64,000 bases of DNA from SZUA-430 sp034440175 (lineage in GTDB: Bacteria; Pseudomonadota; Alphaproteobacteria; Micropepsales; Micropepsaceae). Location: NCBI GenBank assembly GCA_034440175.1, contig JAWXBO010000003.1:1-64000 (forward strand), written 5' to 3'. The notes under the pieces are model-generated. The model searched no databases, was not told where the DNA came from, and saw only the letters and a program-made list of their open reading frames with translations. Made by a program: the position numbers and the translations under genes. Below are positions 23,708 through 32,046 of this stretch, piece by piece (the stretch's first letter is position 1; each line of letters begins with the position of its first letter).

Positions 23708-26062
23708 GTGGCGAGTTTTTCCAAATCCCTGCAGAGCACGCTCCATCGTGCGATGGCGCTCGCCAATGAGCGCAATCACGAATATGCGACGCTTGAGCAT
23801 TTGCTCCTGTCGCTGATCGAAGACCAGGACGCCATCGCCGTGATGCGGGCGTGCAGCGTGGATGTCGATGCGCTCAAGCGCACGCTTGCGTCTTATGTCG
23901 ATACGGATTTGTCGACACTTGTCGTCGATGACGGCGAAGATGCCAAACCGACGGCGGGCTTTCAACGGGTTGTCCAGCGCGCGGTCATTCATGTTCAATC
24001 GTCGGGACGCGAAGAGGTGACGGGCGCGAATATTCTTGTCGCCATTTTTGCCGAGCGCGAAAGTCATGCCGCCTATTTTCTGGGTGAGCAGAACATGACG
24101 CGCTATGATGCCGTCAGTTACATCAGTCACGGTATCGCCAAGCGCCCGGGGGCCACGGAGGCGCGGCCGGTGCGGGGTGCCGATGAAGAAGAAGACGGCG
24201 AGAAAGCGGTCAAGCAGGGCACCGAAGCGCTTGAAGCGTATTGCGTCAATCTCAATGCCAAGGCGCGGCAGGGCAAGATCGATCCCCTGATCGGGCGTGA
24301 GGCCGAAGTGGACCGCACCATCCAGATACTTTGCCGCCGGCAAAAGAACAATCCTTTGCTGGTCGGCGATCCGGGCGTGGGCAAGACGGCGATCGCCGAA
24401 GGCCTGGCGCGCAAGATCATCAACAATGAAGTGCCGGAAGTTTTGCGCGACTGCACAATCTTTTCGCTGGACATGGGATCTCTGATTGCAGGGACACGCT
24501 ATCGCGGGGATTTTGAAGAGCGTCTGAAGAATGTGCTGAAGGAGCTGGAGAACTTCAAAGGCGCGATTTTGTTCATCGATGAAATTCATACGGTGATTGG
24601 CGCCGGGGCGACGAGCGGCGGGGCGATGGATGCGTCGAACCTGCTGAAGCCCGCCTTGCAGTCGGGGACTTTGCGCTGTGTCGGTTCGACGACCTATAAG
24701 GAATTCCGCCAGCACTTCGAAAAAGATCGCGCTCTGGCGCGGCGCTTTCAGAAAATTGATGTGGGTGAGCCCTCCATTCCCGATGCGATCAAGATCCTGA
24801 AGGGTCTGAAGCCGTATTACGAGAGCTATCACAAGGTCCGCTATACCAGCGACGCGGTGAAAGCGGCGGTCGAGCTTTCGGCGAAATACATCAATGACCG
24901 CAAGCTGCCCGACAAGGCAATTGACGTGATTGACGAGACCGGCGCGTCGCAGATGCTGCTGCCGGAAGGCAAGCGCAAGAAAGTGATCGGCGTCAAAGAG
25001 ATCGAAGATGTGATCGCACGGATGGCGCGCATACCACCGAAATCCGTATCGAAGAACGACGCGGAGTCGCTGCGCGATCTTGAAATGAATATGAGCCATG
25101 TGGTCTTTGGTCAGGCTGAAGCCATCACGGCGCTGACGGCGGCGATCAAGATGGCGCGGGCGGGCTTGCGTGATCCCGAGAAGCCGATCGGATGTTATTT
25201 GTTCTCGGGCCCCACGGGTGTCGGCAAAACGGAAGTCGCCAAGCAGCTGGCCAAAATCATGGGCGTTGAACTGTTACGCTTTGATATGTCGGAGTATATG
25301 GAGCGCCATTCCGTGAGCCGACTGATTGGCGCGCCGCCGGGCTATGTGGGTTTTGACCAGGGCGGCCTGCTGACGGACGGTGTCGATCAGCATCCGCATT
25401 GCGTGTTACTGCTGGATGAAATCGAGAAGGCGCATCCGGACATCTTCAACATTCTGCTGCAAGTGATGGACCACGGCAAGCTGACCGATCACAACGGCAA
25501 AAAGATCGACTTCCGCAATGTGGTGCTGATCATGACCACGAATGCGGGCGCCTCGGACGCGGCGAAAGAATCGATCGGCTTCGGACGCGGCAAGCGTGAG
25601 GGCGAGGATTCCGAAGCGATCAAGCGGCTGTTTACGCCGGAGTTCCGCAACAGGCTTGATGCGGTGGTGCCGTTCAAGGCCTTGACCGCTGAAACCGTTG
25701 GACGAGTGGTTGAGAAGTTTGTGCTGCAGCTTGAGGCGCAGCTGAGTGACCGGAATGTGACGTTCGAGCTGTCAACGGAGGCGACGCGCTGGCTGGCCGA
25801 GCGGGGCTATGACGAAGCGTTTGGGGCGCGGCCACTGGCGCGGCTTATCCAGGATCAAATCAAGAAACCGCTGGCTGACGAAATTTTGTTTGGCAGGCTG
25901 TTGCGCGGTGGCACTGTGCGCGTGTTGCTCAAGGACGACCAATCCGGCCTGACCTTCGACATCATTGAAGCGCCGCATTTGCCGGTTAAAGTGAAGACCA
26001 AGGGTGAAGACACAGACAGTGACGAAGAATCCGAACCTCAAGAGCCCGAATTGGTGAAATGA
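23708..26062 (+). CDS. clpA: ATP-dependent Clp protease ATP-binding subunit ClpA
   Basis: 784 residues from a GTG start. There is an N-terminal double-Clp repeat (about 1-145), then AAA+ module 1 with GDPGVGKTAIAEGLARKI and ILFIDEIHTVIGAGAT, and AAA+ module 2 with GPTGVGKTEVAKQLAKIM, LLDEIEKAHPDIF and the sensor-2 region EAFGARPLARLIQ. ClpA unfolds substrates into ClpP. The acidic C-terminal tail (TDSDEESEPQEPE) is species-specific. The stop overlaps the start of the next gene by 4 bp. Confidence 0.97.
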   Translation: MASFSKSLQSTLHRAMALANERNHEYATLEHLLLSLIEDQDAIAVMRACSVDVDALKRTLASYVDTDLSTLVVDDGEDAKPTAGFQRVVQRAVIHVQSSGREEVTGANILVAIFAERESHAAYFLGEQNMTRYDAVSYISHGIAKRPGATEARPVRGADEEEDGEKAVKQGTEALEAYCVNLNAKARQGKIDPLIGREAEVDRTIQILCRRQKNNPLLVGDPGVGKTAIAEGLARKIINNEVPEVLRDCTIFSLDMGSLIAGTRYRGDFEERLKNVLKELENFKGAILFIDEIHTVIGAGATSGGAMDASNLLKPALQSGTLRCVGSTTYKEFRQHFEKDRALARRFQKIDVGEPSIPDAIKILKGLKPYYESYHKVRYTSDAVKAAVELSAKYINDRKLPDKAIDVIDETGASQMLLPEGKRKKVIGVKEIEDVIARMARIPPKSVSKNDAESLRDLEMNMSHVVFGQAEAITALTAAIKMARAGLRDPEKPIGCYLFSGPTGVGKTEVAKQLAKIMGVELLRFDMSEYMERHSVSRLIGAPPGYVGFDQGGLLTDGVDQHPHCVLLLDEIEKAHPDIFNILLQVMDHGKLTDHNGKKIDFRNVVLIMTTNAGASDAAKESIGFGRGKREGEDSEAIKRLFTPEFRNRLDAVVPFKALTAETVGRVVEKFVLQLEAQLSDRNVTFELSTEATRWLAERGYDEAFGARPLARLIQDQIKKPLADEILFGRLLRGGTVRVLLKDDQSGLTFDIIEAPHLPVKVKTKGEDTDSDEESEPQEPELVK

Positions 26063-26697
26063 CGCGCGTTTGTTTTATCGTTTTTGCTTTTCTGCTCTTT
26101 GCCGGTCCGGTGTGGGCGGACGAAGACATCAGTATTCGTGGAAACTTCCCGCAGTTGCTGGCGCGGGGGGAGACGACGCCGCAAATGGCCAATCGCATTG
26201 CGGTGGCCCTGATCAGTCTCGACCGTTTGATCGCGCCGCCTTGCGGCAGGAAGCGGGTATTTGTGTTCTCTGGCGCCGACTATGTCGATGTCGATGATTT
26301 GTCGGTGCGCGTCGATCCCGCGAAGCCCGGTGTGTGGCGTTTCGTGATTTTGGGCAAAGGGTGTTGGGCGACGCGCGTTCACAATGTCTTTGTCTTTCCG
26401 CGGGGCACCCGCCCGGCAGAGATTCGCGCCGCCGCTCCGGGGCGCACGGTCGCCGGTCTCAAGTATCAACAGCAAGCCATGCAGCTGGTGTTTCGTGAGG
26501 CCAATGGTATCGCCATCAGATCAAATTGCGATGAAGCGGCGTACCTCACCGATACGGCGGTGACGAAGGTTCGCCGCCGTGGCCAGCCCTGGGAAGAAAA
26601 TTGGTTGGCCACTGCCTGCGATATTACGCGCAAATTTCTGGTCATGTTCACGCCGGACGGCGGCAAGATGCGGGTTGCGGTGGTGTTGAACGATTGA
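26059..26697 (+). CDS. Secreted protein of unknown function, coupled to clpA
   Basis: 212 residues with a clear signal peptide (MTRVCFIVFAFLLFAGPVWA) and no domain I recognise. The mature part has five cysteines (PPCGRK, KGCWATR, SNCDEAA, TACDITR region), which may form periplasmic disulfides. Its ATG overlaps the clpA stop (ATGA), so translation is probably coupled, odd for an exported protein behind a cytosolic protease. The repeated CW/CD context is not diagnostic. Confidence 0.75.
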   Translation: MTRVCFIVFAFLLFAGPVWADEDISIRGNFPQLLARGETTPQMANRIAVALISLDRLIAPPCGRKRVFVFSGADYVDVDDLSVRVDPAKPGVWRFVILGKGCWATRVHNVFVFPRGTRPAEIRAAAPGRTVAGLKYQQQAMQLVFREANGIAIRSNCDEAAYLTDTAVTKVRRRGQPWEENWLATACDITRKFLVMFTPDGGKMRVAVVLND

Positions 26698-26708
26698 GCC
26701 GGGATGGC

Positions 26709-27341
26709 TCAGGAAATCAACACCGGGGTTTCGTGGATGTTGAGATTGTTGTGAATGCAGTCACAAATGTAGTTGCCGACGTCGGCGCGGCTGATCGAGC
26801 CGTTGCGGTAATCGCCGGGCTTCGACAAGACTTTTACGTGACCCCGTTTCTTGCGGTTGGTCAACAGGCCGGGACGCAGAATCGTCCAGTCTTTGTGGCT
26901 TTTCATAATGAGCGATTCAGCGCGGTCTTTGTCTTCGTAGTTCCGTTTCAACATAAACGGATAGAAGATTTTCTCATACAAGAACCCGCCTTTTCCCTTG
27001 CTGTCGCCCGCGCCGATGCCGCTCAGAAAAATCAAACGTTTCACGCCCTGCCGGTTCATCACGGTCAGGATGGTTGAGATGGCATCGGAAAACACTGTTA
27101 CCGTCTCGCGACCAGTGCGGGCTGCCAAAGTGACAGCTACGGCGTCACAGCCTTTGATCGCCTGCTCAAGCAAGAGTTCATTGCGCGCGTCGCCTTTGTA
27201 CCAGGCCAGCCGCGCGTCGGTGAGGGCTGATTGACCGGGGTTGCGCGCGACGGCTGTGACCGACCATCCGCGCACCAGCGCATCCTTGACGGTTTCCAGT
27301 CCACAACCTTTACTTGCGCCAATGACAGCGATTTTAGTCAT
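26709..27341 (-). CDS. NAD(P)-binding NmrA/SDR-like protein
   Basis: 210 residues. The Rossmann start is IAVIGASKGCGLETVKDALVRGWSVTAVARNP, then WYKGDARNELLLEQAIKGCDAVAVTLAA, KRLIFLSGIGAGDSKGKGG and DWTILRPGLLTN, the pattern of atypical SDRs (NmrA/YwnB-like). These use NAD(P) or act as redox sensors without a catalytic Tyr-Lys pair. It is the last of four leftward genes; the HIT gene stops just 11 bp upstream. Confidence 0.85.
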   Translation of the reverse strand: MTKIAVIGASKGCGLETVKDALVRGWSVTAVARNPGQSALTDARLAWYKGDARNELLLEQAIKGCDAVAVTLAARTGRETVTVFSDAISTILTVMNRQGVKRLIFLSGIGAGDSKGKGGFLYEKIFYPFMLKRNYEDKDRAESLIMKSHKDWTILRPGLLTNRKKRGHVKVLSKPGDYRNGSISRADVGNYICDCIHNNLNIHETPVLIS

Positions 27342-27351
27342 ACCTAAGGCC

Positions 27352-27771
27352 CTATTGCAGCGCGGCCGATATTTTGGCGGCCAGAGATTTCAACTTGTCG
27401 AAGTCAGCTTTGTCGCGCGCGTGCAGGTTCAGGTCAATGCCGCCCGAGCGCGGAATAATGTGAAAGTGGATATGAAACACGCTTTGCCCTGCGGCGGCGC
27501 CATTCAATTGTGCCAGCATTATGCCGGGCGGTTTGGTTACTTGCTTGACGGCTGCTGCCACTTTTTGTGTTGTGGTGATCAAGGCGGCGGCGCTGTCGGG
27601 GCTCAAGTCAAAGATGGTTTCTGCGTGTTCCTTCGGGATGACCAAGGTGTGGCCTTCGGCCTGAGGCATGATGTCCAGGAAGGCGATGGTAGAGTTGTCT
27701 TCGTAGACCTTGAAGCACGGCACCTCACCGCGAATGATCTTGGCGAATATGTTGTCGGGATCGTAGGCCAT
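27352..27771 (-). CDS. HIT family nucleotide hydrolase (HinT-like)
   Basis: 139 residues from MAYDPDNIFAKIIRGEVPCFKVYED. The HIT signature is QSVFHIHFHIIPR (H-phi-H-phi-H), with GHTLVIPKEHAETIFDL upstream. HinT enzymes hydrolyse AMP-lysine and other purine phosphoramidates. The frame is open further upstream into the FemAB-like gene, but homology starts at 27771, only 4 nt after that gene's stop, so the two are one operon. Confidence 0.93.
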   Translation of the reverse strand: MAYDPDNIFAKIIRGEVPCFKVYEDNSTIAFLDIMPQAEGHTLVIPKEHAETIFDLSPDSAAALITTTQKVAAAVKQVTKPPGIMLAQLNGAAAGQSVFHIHFHIIPRSGGIDLNLHARDKADFDKLKSLAAKISAALQ

Positions 27772-27775
27772 GGTG

Positions 27776-28930
27776 TTACTCCGGTTTCCTGAAGGGAGAA
27801 TGTTCGCCCAATTCTTCGATCGCTTCGCCGACAGCGCGGCGTTCCTCTTTGAGGTAGCGGGCGACGGCATCGCGCAGACCGGGATGGGCGATCCAGTGGG
27901 ACGAGTACGTGCGTACGGGCAGGTAGCCACGCGCCAGCTTGTGTTCGCCCTGGGCGCCGGCCTCAACGGTTTTCAGACCTTTTGAAATCGCGAATTCAAT
28001 CGCCTGATAGTAGCACAATTCGAAATGCAGGAAGGGGTGGTGCTCTATGGCCCCCCAATTGCGGCCATAGAGCGTATCTGAGCCGATGAAGTTTAGCGCG
28101 CCTGCGATAGTGCGGCCTTGGCGTTTGGCCATGATCAGCAAGGTTTGGTCAGCCATGCTTTGTGAGATCAGGCTGAAGAAATTGCGCGTGAGATAGGGTG
28201 AACCCCATTTGCGCGAGCCCGTGTCGGTGTAGAATTCGAAGAAGGCGTCCCAGTGCGCTTCTCTTAAATCGCTGCCGGTCAGGAGTTCGATCTCGATCCC
28301 GGCGCTGAGCGCTTCTTTGCGTTCGCGGCGGAGATTTTTGCGCTTGATCGCGGACAGGGCTGAGAGAAACTCGTCAAAGGTCCGGTAGCCCGCATTTTGC
28401 CAATGAAACTGCTGATCATGGCGCGGCAAAAAGCCGAGTTGGGTCAGCGCTTCGGCTTCGTCCTGTTGTTGAAATGTGATGTGTACGGATGAAAGTACAA
28501 GTTTTTGCGCGAAGGCCATGACGGCGCGCGCCAAGGCCTGACGGTGTTGGGAATTTCCGCCGGTCAAAAGGCGTGGGCCGCTTGCCGGGGTGAAGGGTAC
28601 GGTAATCTGAAGTTTGGGATAATACGCGCCACCTGCGCGCTCGAACGCCTGAGCCCAGCCATGGTCGAAAACGTATTCGCCATAAGAATGGCTTTTGATG
28701 TACATCGGCGCGGCGCCCACGAGAGCGCCTGGTTGTTCCAGTAAGAGGTGAGCGGGTTGCCAGCCGGATTGCCGTGTTGCCGATCCGCTTTGCTCAAGCG
28801 CAAAAAGGAACGCGTGCGAGACGAATGGGTTGAACGGCGCACCATGCGGGTTTGCCAGCGCATCCCATGAGGCAGGTGACACCGCCGAGATTGATTCAAT
28901 CAGGCGTGCGCTTGGTTGAAGCTTGGTCAA
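27776..28930 (-). CDS. COG3146 FemAB/GNAT-like protein
   Basis: 384 residues. Family features are WDALANPHGAPFNPFVSHAFLFALEQSGSA at the N-terminus, KSHSYGEYVFDHGWAQAFERAGGAYYPKLQ, FHWQNAGYRTFDEFLSALSAIKRKNLRRER and FEVEAGAQGEHKLARGYLP near the end. These proteins have a tandem acetyltransferase fold related to FemAB peptidoglycan aminoacyltransferases; their substrate is not established. The gene is translationally close to the HIT gene downstream. Confidence 0.9.
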   Translation of the reverse strand: MTKLQPSARLIESISAVSPASWDALANPHGAPFNPFVSHAFLFALEQSGSATRQSGWQPAHLLLEQPGALVGAAPMYIKSHSYGEYVFDHGWAQAFERAGGAYYPKLQITVPFTPASGPRLLTGGNSQHRQALARAVMAFAQKLVLSSVHITFQQQDEAEALTQLGFLPRHDQQFHWQNAGYRTFDEFLSALSAIKRKNLRRERKEALSAGIEIELLTGSDLREAHWDAFFEFYTDTGSRKWGSPYLTRNFFSLISQSMADQTLLIMAKRQGRTIAGALNFIGSDTLYGRNWGAIEHHPFLHFELCYYQAIEFAISKGLKTVEAGAQGEHKLARGYLPVRTYSSHWIAHPGLRDAVARYLKEERRAVGEAIEELGEHSPFRKPE

Positions 28931-28969
28931 GGTAGAAATTCACCGCGGTGAAAATATCAGTGTCACAAC

Positions 28970-29437
28970 TCAATCAATTTCGAAAATGGCTTCTACCTCG
29001 ACCGCCACGTTTCGCGGCAGGGAGCCGGCACCGACGGCGGCGCGGGCGTGTTTGCCCCGGTCACCAAAGACCTGGACGATCGTGTCGGAAGCGCCGTTGA
29101 CGACTTCGGGATGTTGAGCAAAGCCCGGTACGGCGTTGACGAAACCGGTGAGTTTCACGCAGCGTTTGACGCGGTCGAGATTTCCGGCGCAGGCTTCGCG
29201 GACCTGGGCTATGATGTTCAAGGCGCAAAGCCTGGCTGCGGCTTGACCTTGTTCGACGGTGAAGTCTTTGCCGACCTGGCCCACATATTCCAATCCGTTC
29301 GGACCCAAGGTCACCTGGCCTGAGACAAACACCAGGTTTCCGCTGACGACGAAGGGCACATAATTTGCGACCGGCGCGACGGCTTTGGGTAGAGTGATTC
29401 CAAGGTCTTTGAGGTGCGCGTCGATGCGTCCGGTCAT
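28970..29437 (-). CDS. RidA/YjgF family protein
   Basis: 155 residues from MTGRIDAHLKDLGI, with AAAGGGA 8 nt upstream. The core YVPFVVSGNLVFVSGQVTLGPNG, QARLCALNIIAQV and VFGDRGKHARAAVGAGSLPRNVAVEVEAIFE identify the YjgF/RidA fold, and the conserved Arg in RNVAVEVEA binds the substrate carboxylate. RidA deaminates reactive enamine/imine intermediates; this longer type belongs to a subgroup of unknown specificity. It heads the leftward group and is divergent from aguA. Confidence 0.92.
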   Translation of the reverse strand: MTGRIDAHLKDLGITLPKAVAPVANYVPFVVSGNLVFVSGQVTLGPNGLEYVGQVGKDFTVEQGQAAARLCALNIIAQVREACAGNLDRVKRCVKLTGFVNAVPGFAQHPEVVNGASDTIVQVFGDRGKHARAAVGAGSLPRNVAVEVEAIFEID

Positions 29438-29531
29438 GATGCAGTCCCTTTGCGAATTCCGGTTGGCCATGCAAGAAACGTGAGCCTCGCAAATTGCCAA
29501 GACCCTTGCAACTGACAGATAGTGAGATTCG

Positions 29532-30608
29532 ATGACAAAACGACTTGATGCCGATGATCGCTGCCCGGTGCGTGACGGTTTGTACATGCCGGCGGAATGG
29601 GCACCCCACGCGCGGACCTGGATGGCGTGGCCGTGCCGGTTGGAGCCGTGGGGATCGGCGGAGGGTCTGTTGCGGGCGCAGGTGGGCCTTGCGGGCGTGG
29701 CACGTGCCATATCGGGGTTCGAGAAAGTAACGATGGCCGTGCGTCCTCAAGACAAGGACGAAGCGCGGATGGCGCTGGGCAAGGGCATTGAATTTCTTGA
29801 AGTCGACATCGATGATTCGTGGACGCGCGATATCGGCCCGGTGTTTGTAACCGATGGCCGCGACGGCGTTGCCGGTGTGCATTGGCGCTTTAACGGTTGG
29901 GGGAACAAATATCATCCCTATGAAAATGACGCGGCCCTGAGTGGGCGGATCATCGAGGCGCTGGATATGCGGCGCTATGAAGGGCCGATGGTGCTGGAGG
30001 GCGGCTCGCTTTCGGTCGACGGCGAAGGGACGTTGATGACGACGGAGCAGTGCTTGCTCAATGCCAATCGCAATCCGAACTTGAGCTTACAGCAGATCGA
30101 AGAGCGCTTGGCACTTTATCTTGGCGCTACCAAAATCATCTGGTTGGGAGAAGGTCTAGAAGATGATGAAACCGATGGCCATGTCGATAACATCGCGTGC
30201 TTTGCGGGGCCCGGCCGCGTGATGGTGTATGCACCTCAATCGAAGGGCGATTTGAATGACCGGGTGATGCGGGATAATCTGGCGCGTCTGAAATCGGCGC
30301 GGGATGCGAAGGGCCGCGCGCTGGAGATTATCGAAATTCCCGAGCCCGCGCCCCGAGAGCGCCATGACGGGCGGCGGCTTGATATGAGTTACATCAATTT
30401 CTACTATACGAATTACGGGGTGGTGATGCCGTCGTTCGACGATCCCAAGGATGGTGAGGCGCTCAGGATTGTGCAGAAGGCGTTTCCTGACCGGCGGGTT
30501 GTTCAGGTGCCCAGCCTTGATCTTGTGCAAGGCGGTGGTGGTATTCACTGCATCACGCAGCAGCAACCGGCGGGCGAGGCGTTGAAAGCGGAAAGGTTCG
30601 AGCGATGA
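29532..30608 (+). CDS. aguA: Agmatine deiminase
   Basis: 358 residues of the PPAD/agmatine deiminase family. Signatures are MPAEWAPHARTWMAWPCR, DSWTRDIGPVFVTD, HWRFNGWGNKY, DDETDGHVDNIACF and the C-terminal GGGGIHCITQQQP with the nucleophile C340. It converts agmatine to N-carbamoylputrescine and ammonia. Its stop overlaps the start of aguB by 4 bp, so the two steps to putrescine are co-translated. Confidence 0.96.
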   Translation: MTKRLDADDRCPVRDGLYMPAEWAPHARTWMAWPCRLEPWGSAEGLLRAQVGLAGVARAISGFEKVTMAVRPQDKDEARMALGKGIEFLEVDIDDSWTRDIGPVFVTDGRDGVAGVHWRFNGWGNKYHPYENDAALSGRIIEALDMRRYEGPMVLEGGSLSVDGEGTLMTTEQCLLNANRNPNLSLQQIEERLALYLGATKIIWLGEGLEDDETDGHVDNIACFAGPGRVMVYAPQSKGDLNDRVMRDNLARLKSARDAKGRALEIIEIPEPAPRERHDGRRLDMSYINFYYTNYGVVMPSFDDPKDGEALRIVQKAFPDRRVVQVPSLDLVQGGGGIHCITQQQPAGEALKAERFER

Positions 30609-31480
30609 GACAGGTCACAATTGCCGCCACGCAAATGGCTTGCGGGCCAGACCGGGCGGCCAATGTCGCGAATGCGAAACGCCTGGTGCGTGAAGCGAAG
30701 GCGAAAGGCGCGCAGGTCGTTTTGATTCAGGAACTGTTCGATACGCCCTATTTTTGCAAGGACCAGTTCGCGAAACATTTCGCATTGGCGGAGCCGTTTG
30801 AAGGCAATGGGCTGATCAAGGAGTTTTCGGCTTTGGCACGAGAACTGAACGTCGTGTTGCCGCTGTCGTTTTTTGAGCGGGCGAACAATGCTCACTTTAA
30901 CTCTTTGGCGATGATCGACGCGGATGGGTCGGTGCTGGGACTTTATCGCAAGTCGCATATTCCGGACGGGCCCGGGTACCAGGAGAAGTATTACTTCAAT
31001 CCCGGGGACACTGGTTTTAAGGTTTGGGAGACGCGGTATGGCAAGATCGGCGCGGGGATATGTTGGGACCAGTGGTTTCCCGAAGGCGCGCGCGCCATGG
31101 CGCTGATGGGGGCGGAGATTTTGTGCTATCCGACGGCGATCGGCAGCGAACCGCCGCCTGCGCCGGTAGTCGATTCTTCGGCGCATTGGCGGCGTGTGAT
31201 GCAGGGGCATGCGGGCGCGAACTATCTGCCGCTGATCGCCTCGAACCGCATCGGGCGCGAGGTGGGCGATACGTGTGAGATTAATTTCTACGGCACGTCG
31301 TTTATTGCAGGACCCACCGGCGAAATTTTGGCCGATGCGGGGCGCGACAAGGAAGCGGTGGTGACGGCGACGGTCGATCTCGACGCGATTGCGGTTGCGC
31401 GCAATTCATGGGGAATGTTCCGGGATCGGAGGCCGGAGTTGTATGGCGCGGTGATGACGCTGGATGGGGTGAGGGGGTAG
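30605..31480 (+). CDS. aguB: N-carbamoylputrescine amidase
   Basis: 291 residues of the nitrilase superfamily. The Glu-Lys-Cys triad lies in ELFDTPYFCK, YRKSHIPDGPGYQEKYYF and GAGICWDQWFPEGAR (C153). It hydrolyses N-carbamoylputrescine to putrescine, CO2 and ammonia, completing the aguA-aguB route. The last 59 or so codons are duplicated just downstream with almost only synonymous differences, so the 3' end may have been replaced by recombination. Confidence 0.96.
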   Translation: MRQVTIAATQMACGPDRAANVANAKRLVREAKAKGAQVVLIQELFDTPYFCKDQFAKHFALAEPFEGNGLIKEFSALARELNVVLPLSFFERANNAHFNSLAMIDADGSVLGLYRKSHIPDGPGYQEKYYFNPGDTGFKVWETRYGKIGAGICWDQWFPEGARAMALMGAEILCYPTAIGSEPPPAPVVDSSAHWRRVMQGHAGANYLPLIASNRIGREVGDTCEINFYGTSFIAGPTGEILADAGRDKEAVVTATVDLDAIAVARNSWGMFRDRRPELYGAVMTLDGVRG

Positions 31481-31910
31481 GGGGCTTAAATCTTTTTCCG
31501 GGAAAAGTTTACACTGACCCCACTTCTAATCACTCCTGCGGGTCACTAATCTACTATTAGTCGAGGCGCCCGTCAATTAAGTATAGCGTCCCCCTAATTC
31601 TATTGCGGGGGCGACCGGCGAAATTTTGGCCGATGCGGGGCGCGACAAAGAGGCGGTGGTGACAGCGACGGTCGACCTTGATGCGATTGCGGTGGCACGC
31701 AATTCCTGGGGAATGTTTCGCGACCGGAGGCCGGAGTTGTATGGCGCGGTGATGACGCTGGATGGGGTGAGGGGGTAGGGGGCTCAAATCTTTTTCCGGG
31801 AAAAGTTTACACTGACCCCACTTCTAATCACTCCTGTAATCACTCCTGCGGGTCACTAATCTACTCTTAGTCGAGGCGTCCGTCAATTAAGTATAGCGTC
31901 CCCCTAATTC
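31303..31910 (+). repeat. Tandem duplication of the aguB 3' end plus downstream element
   Basis: Unit 1 (about 31303-31600) and unit 2 (about 31601-31910) are direct repeats offset by 298 bp. Each contains the end of aguB, then a nearly identical non-coding stretch with AAAAGTTTACACTGACCCC and TATAGCGTCC. Unit 2 carries an extra TAATCACTCCTG (12 bp). The remaining bases to 32046 show no gene. Confidence 0.85.
31601..31778 (+). pseudogene. Displaced aguB 3' fragment
   Basis: It encodes the last 58 or so residues of an aguB allele up to the TAG at 31776. Compared with the intact gene, the 53 sense codons from GGCGAA onward show 12 differences, all synonymous, plus one Pro/Ala change just before. 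It has no start and should not be translated. Confidence 0.8.
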
Positions 31911-32046
31911 CGTCAACCGAACGCCATGATGTGACGGTCTTCAGAACCGATCACGGAGAGAACCATGGTCCAGGCTGGACAGTGACGACAACGCAGAACA
32001 AGATGGAGTTGACTTATGTGCCGCGATTAGAGAATCCCAATACTTT

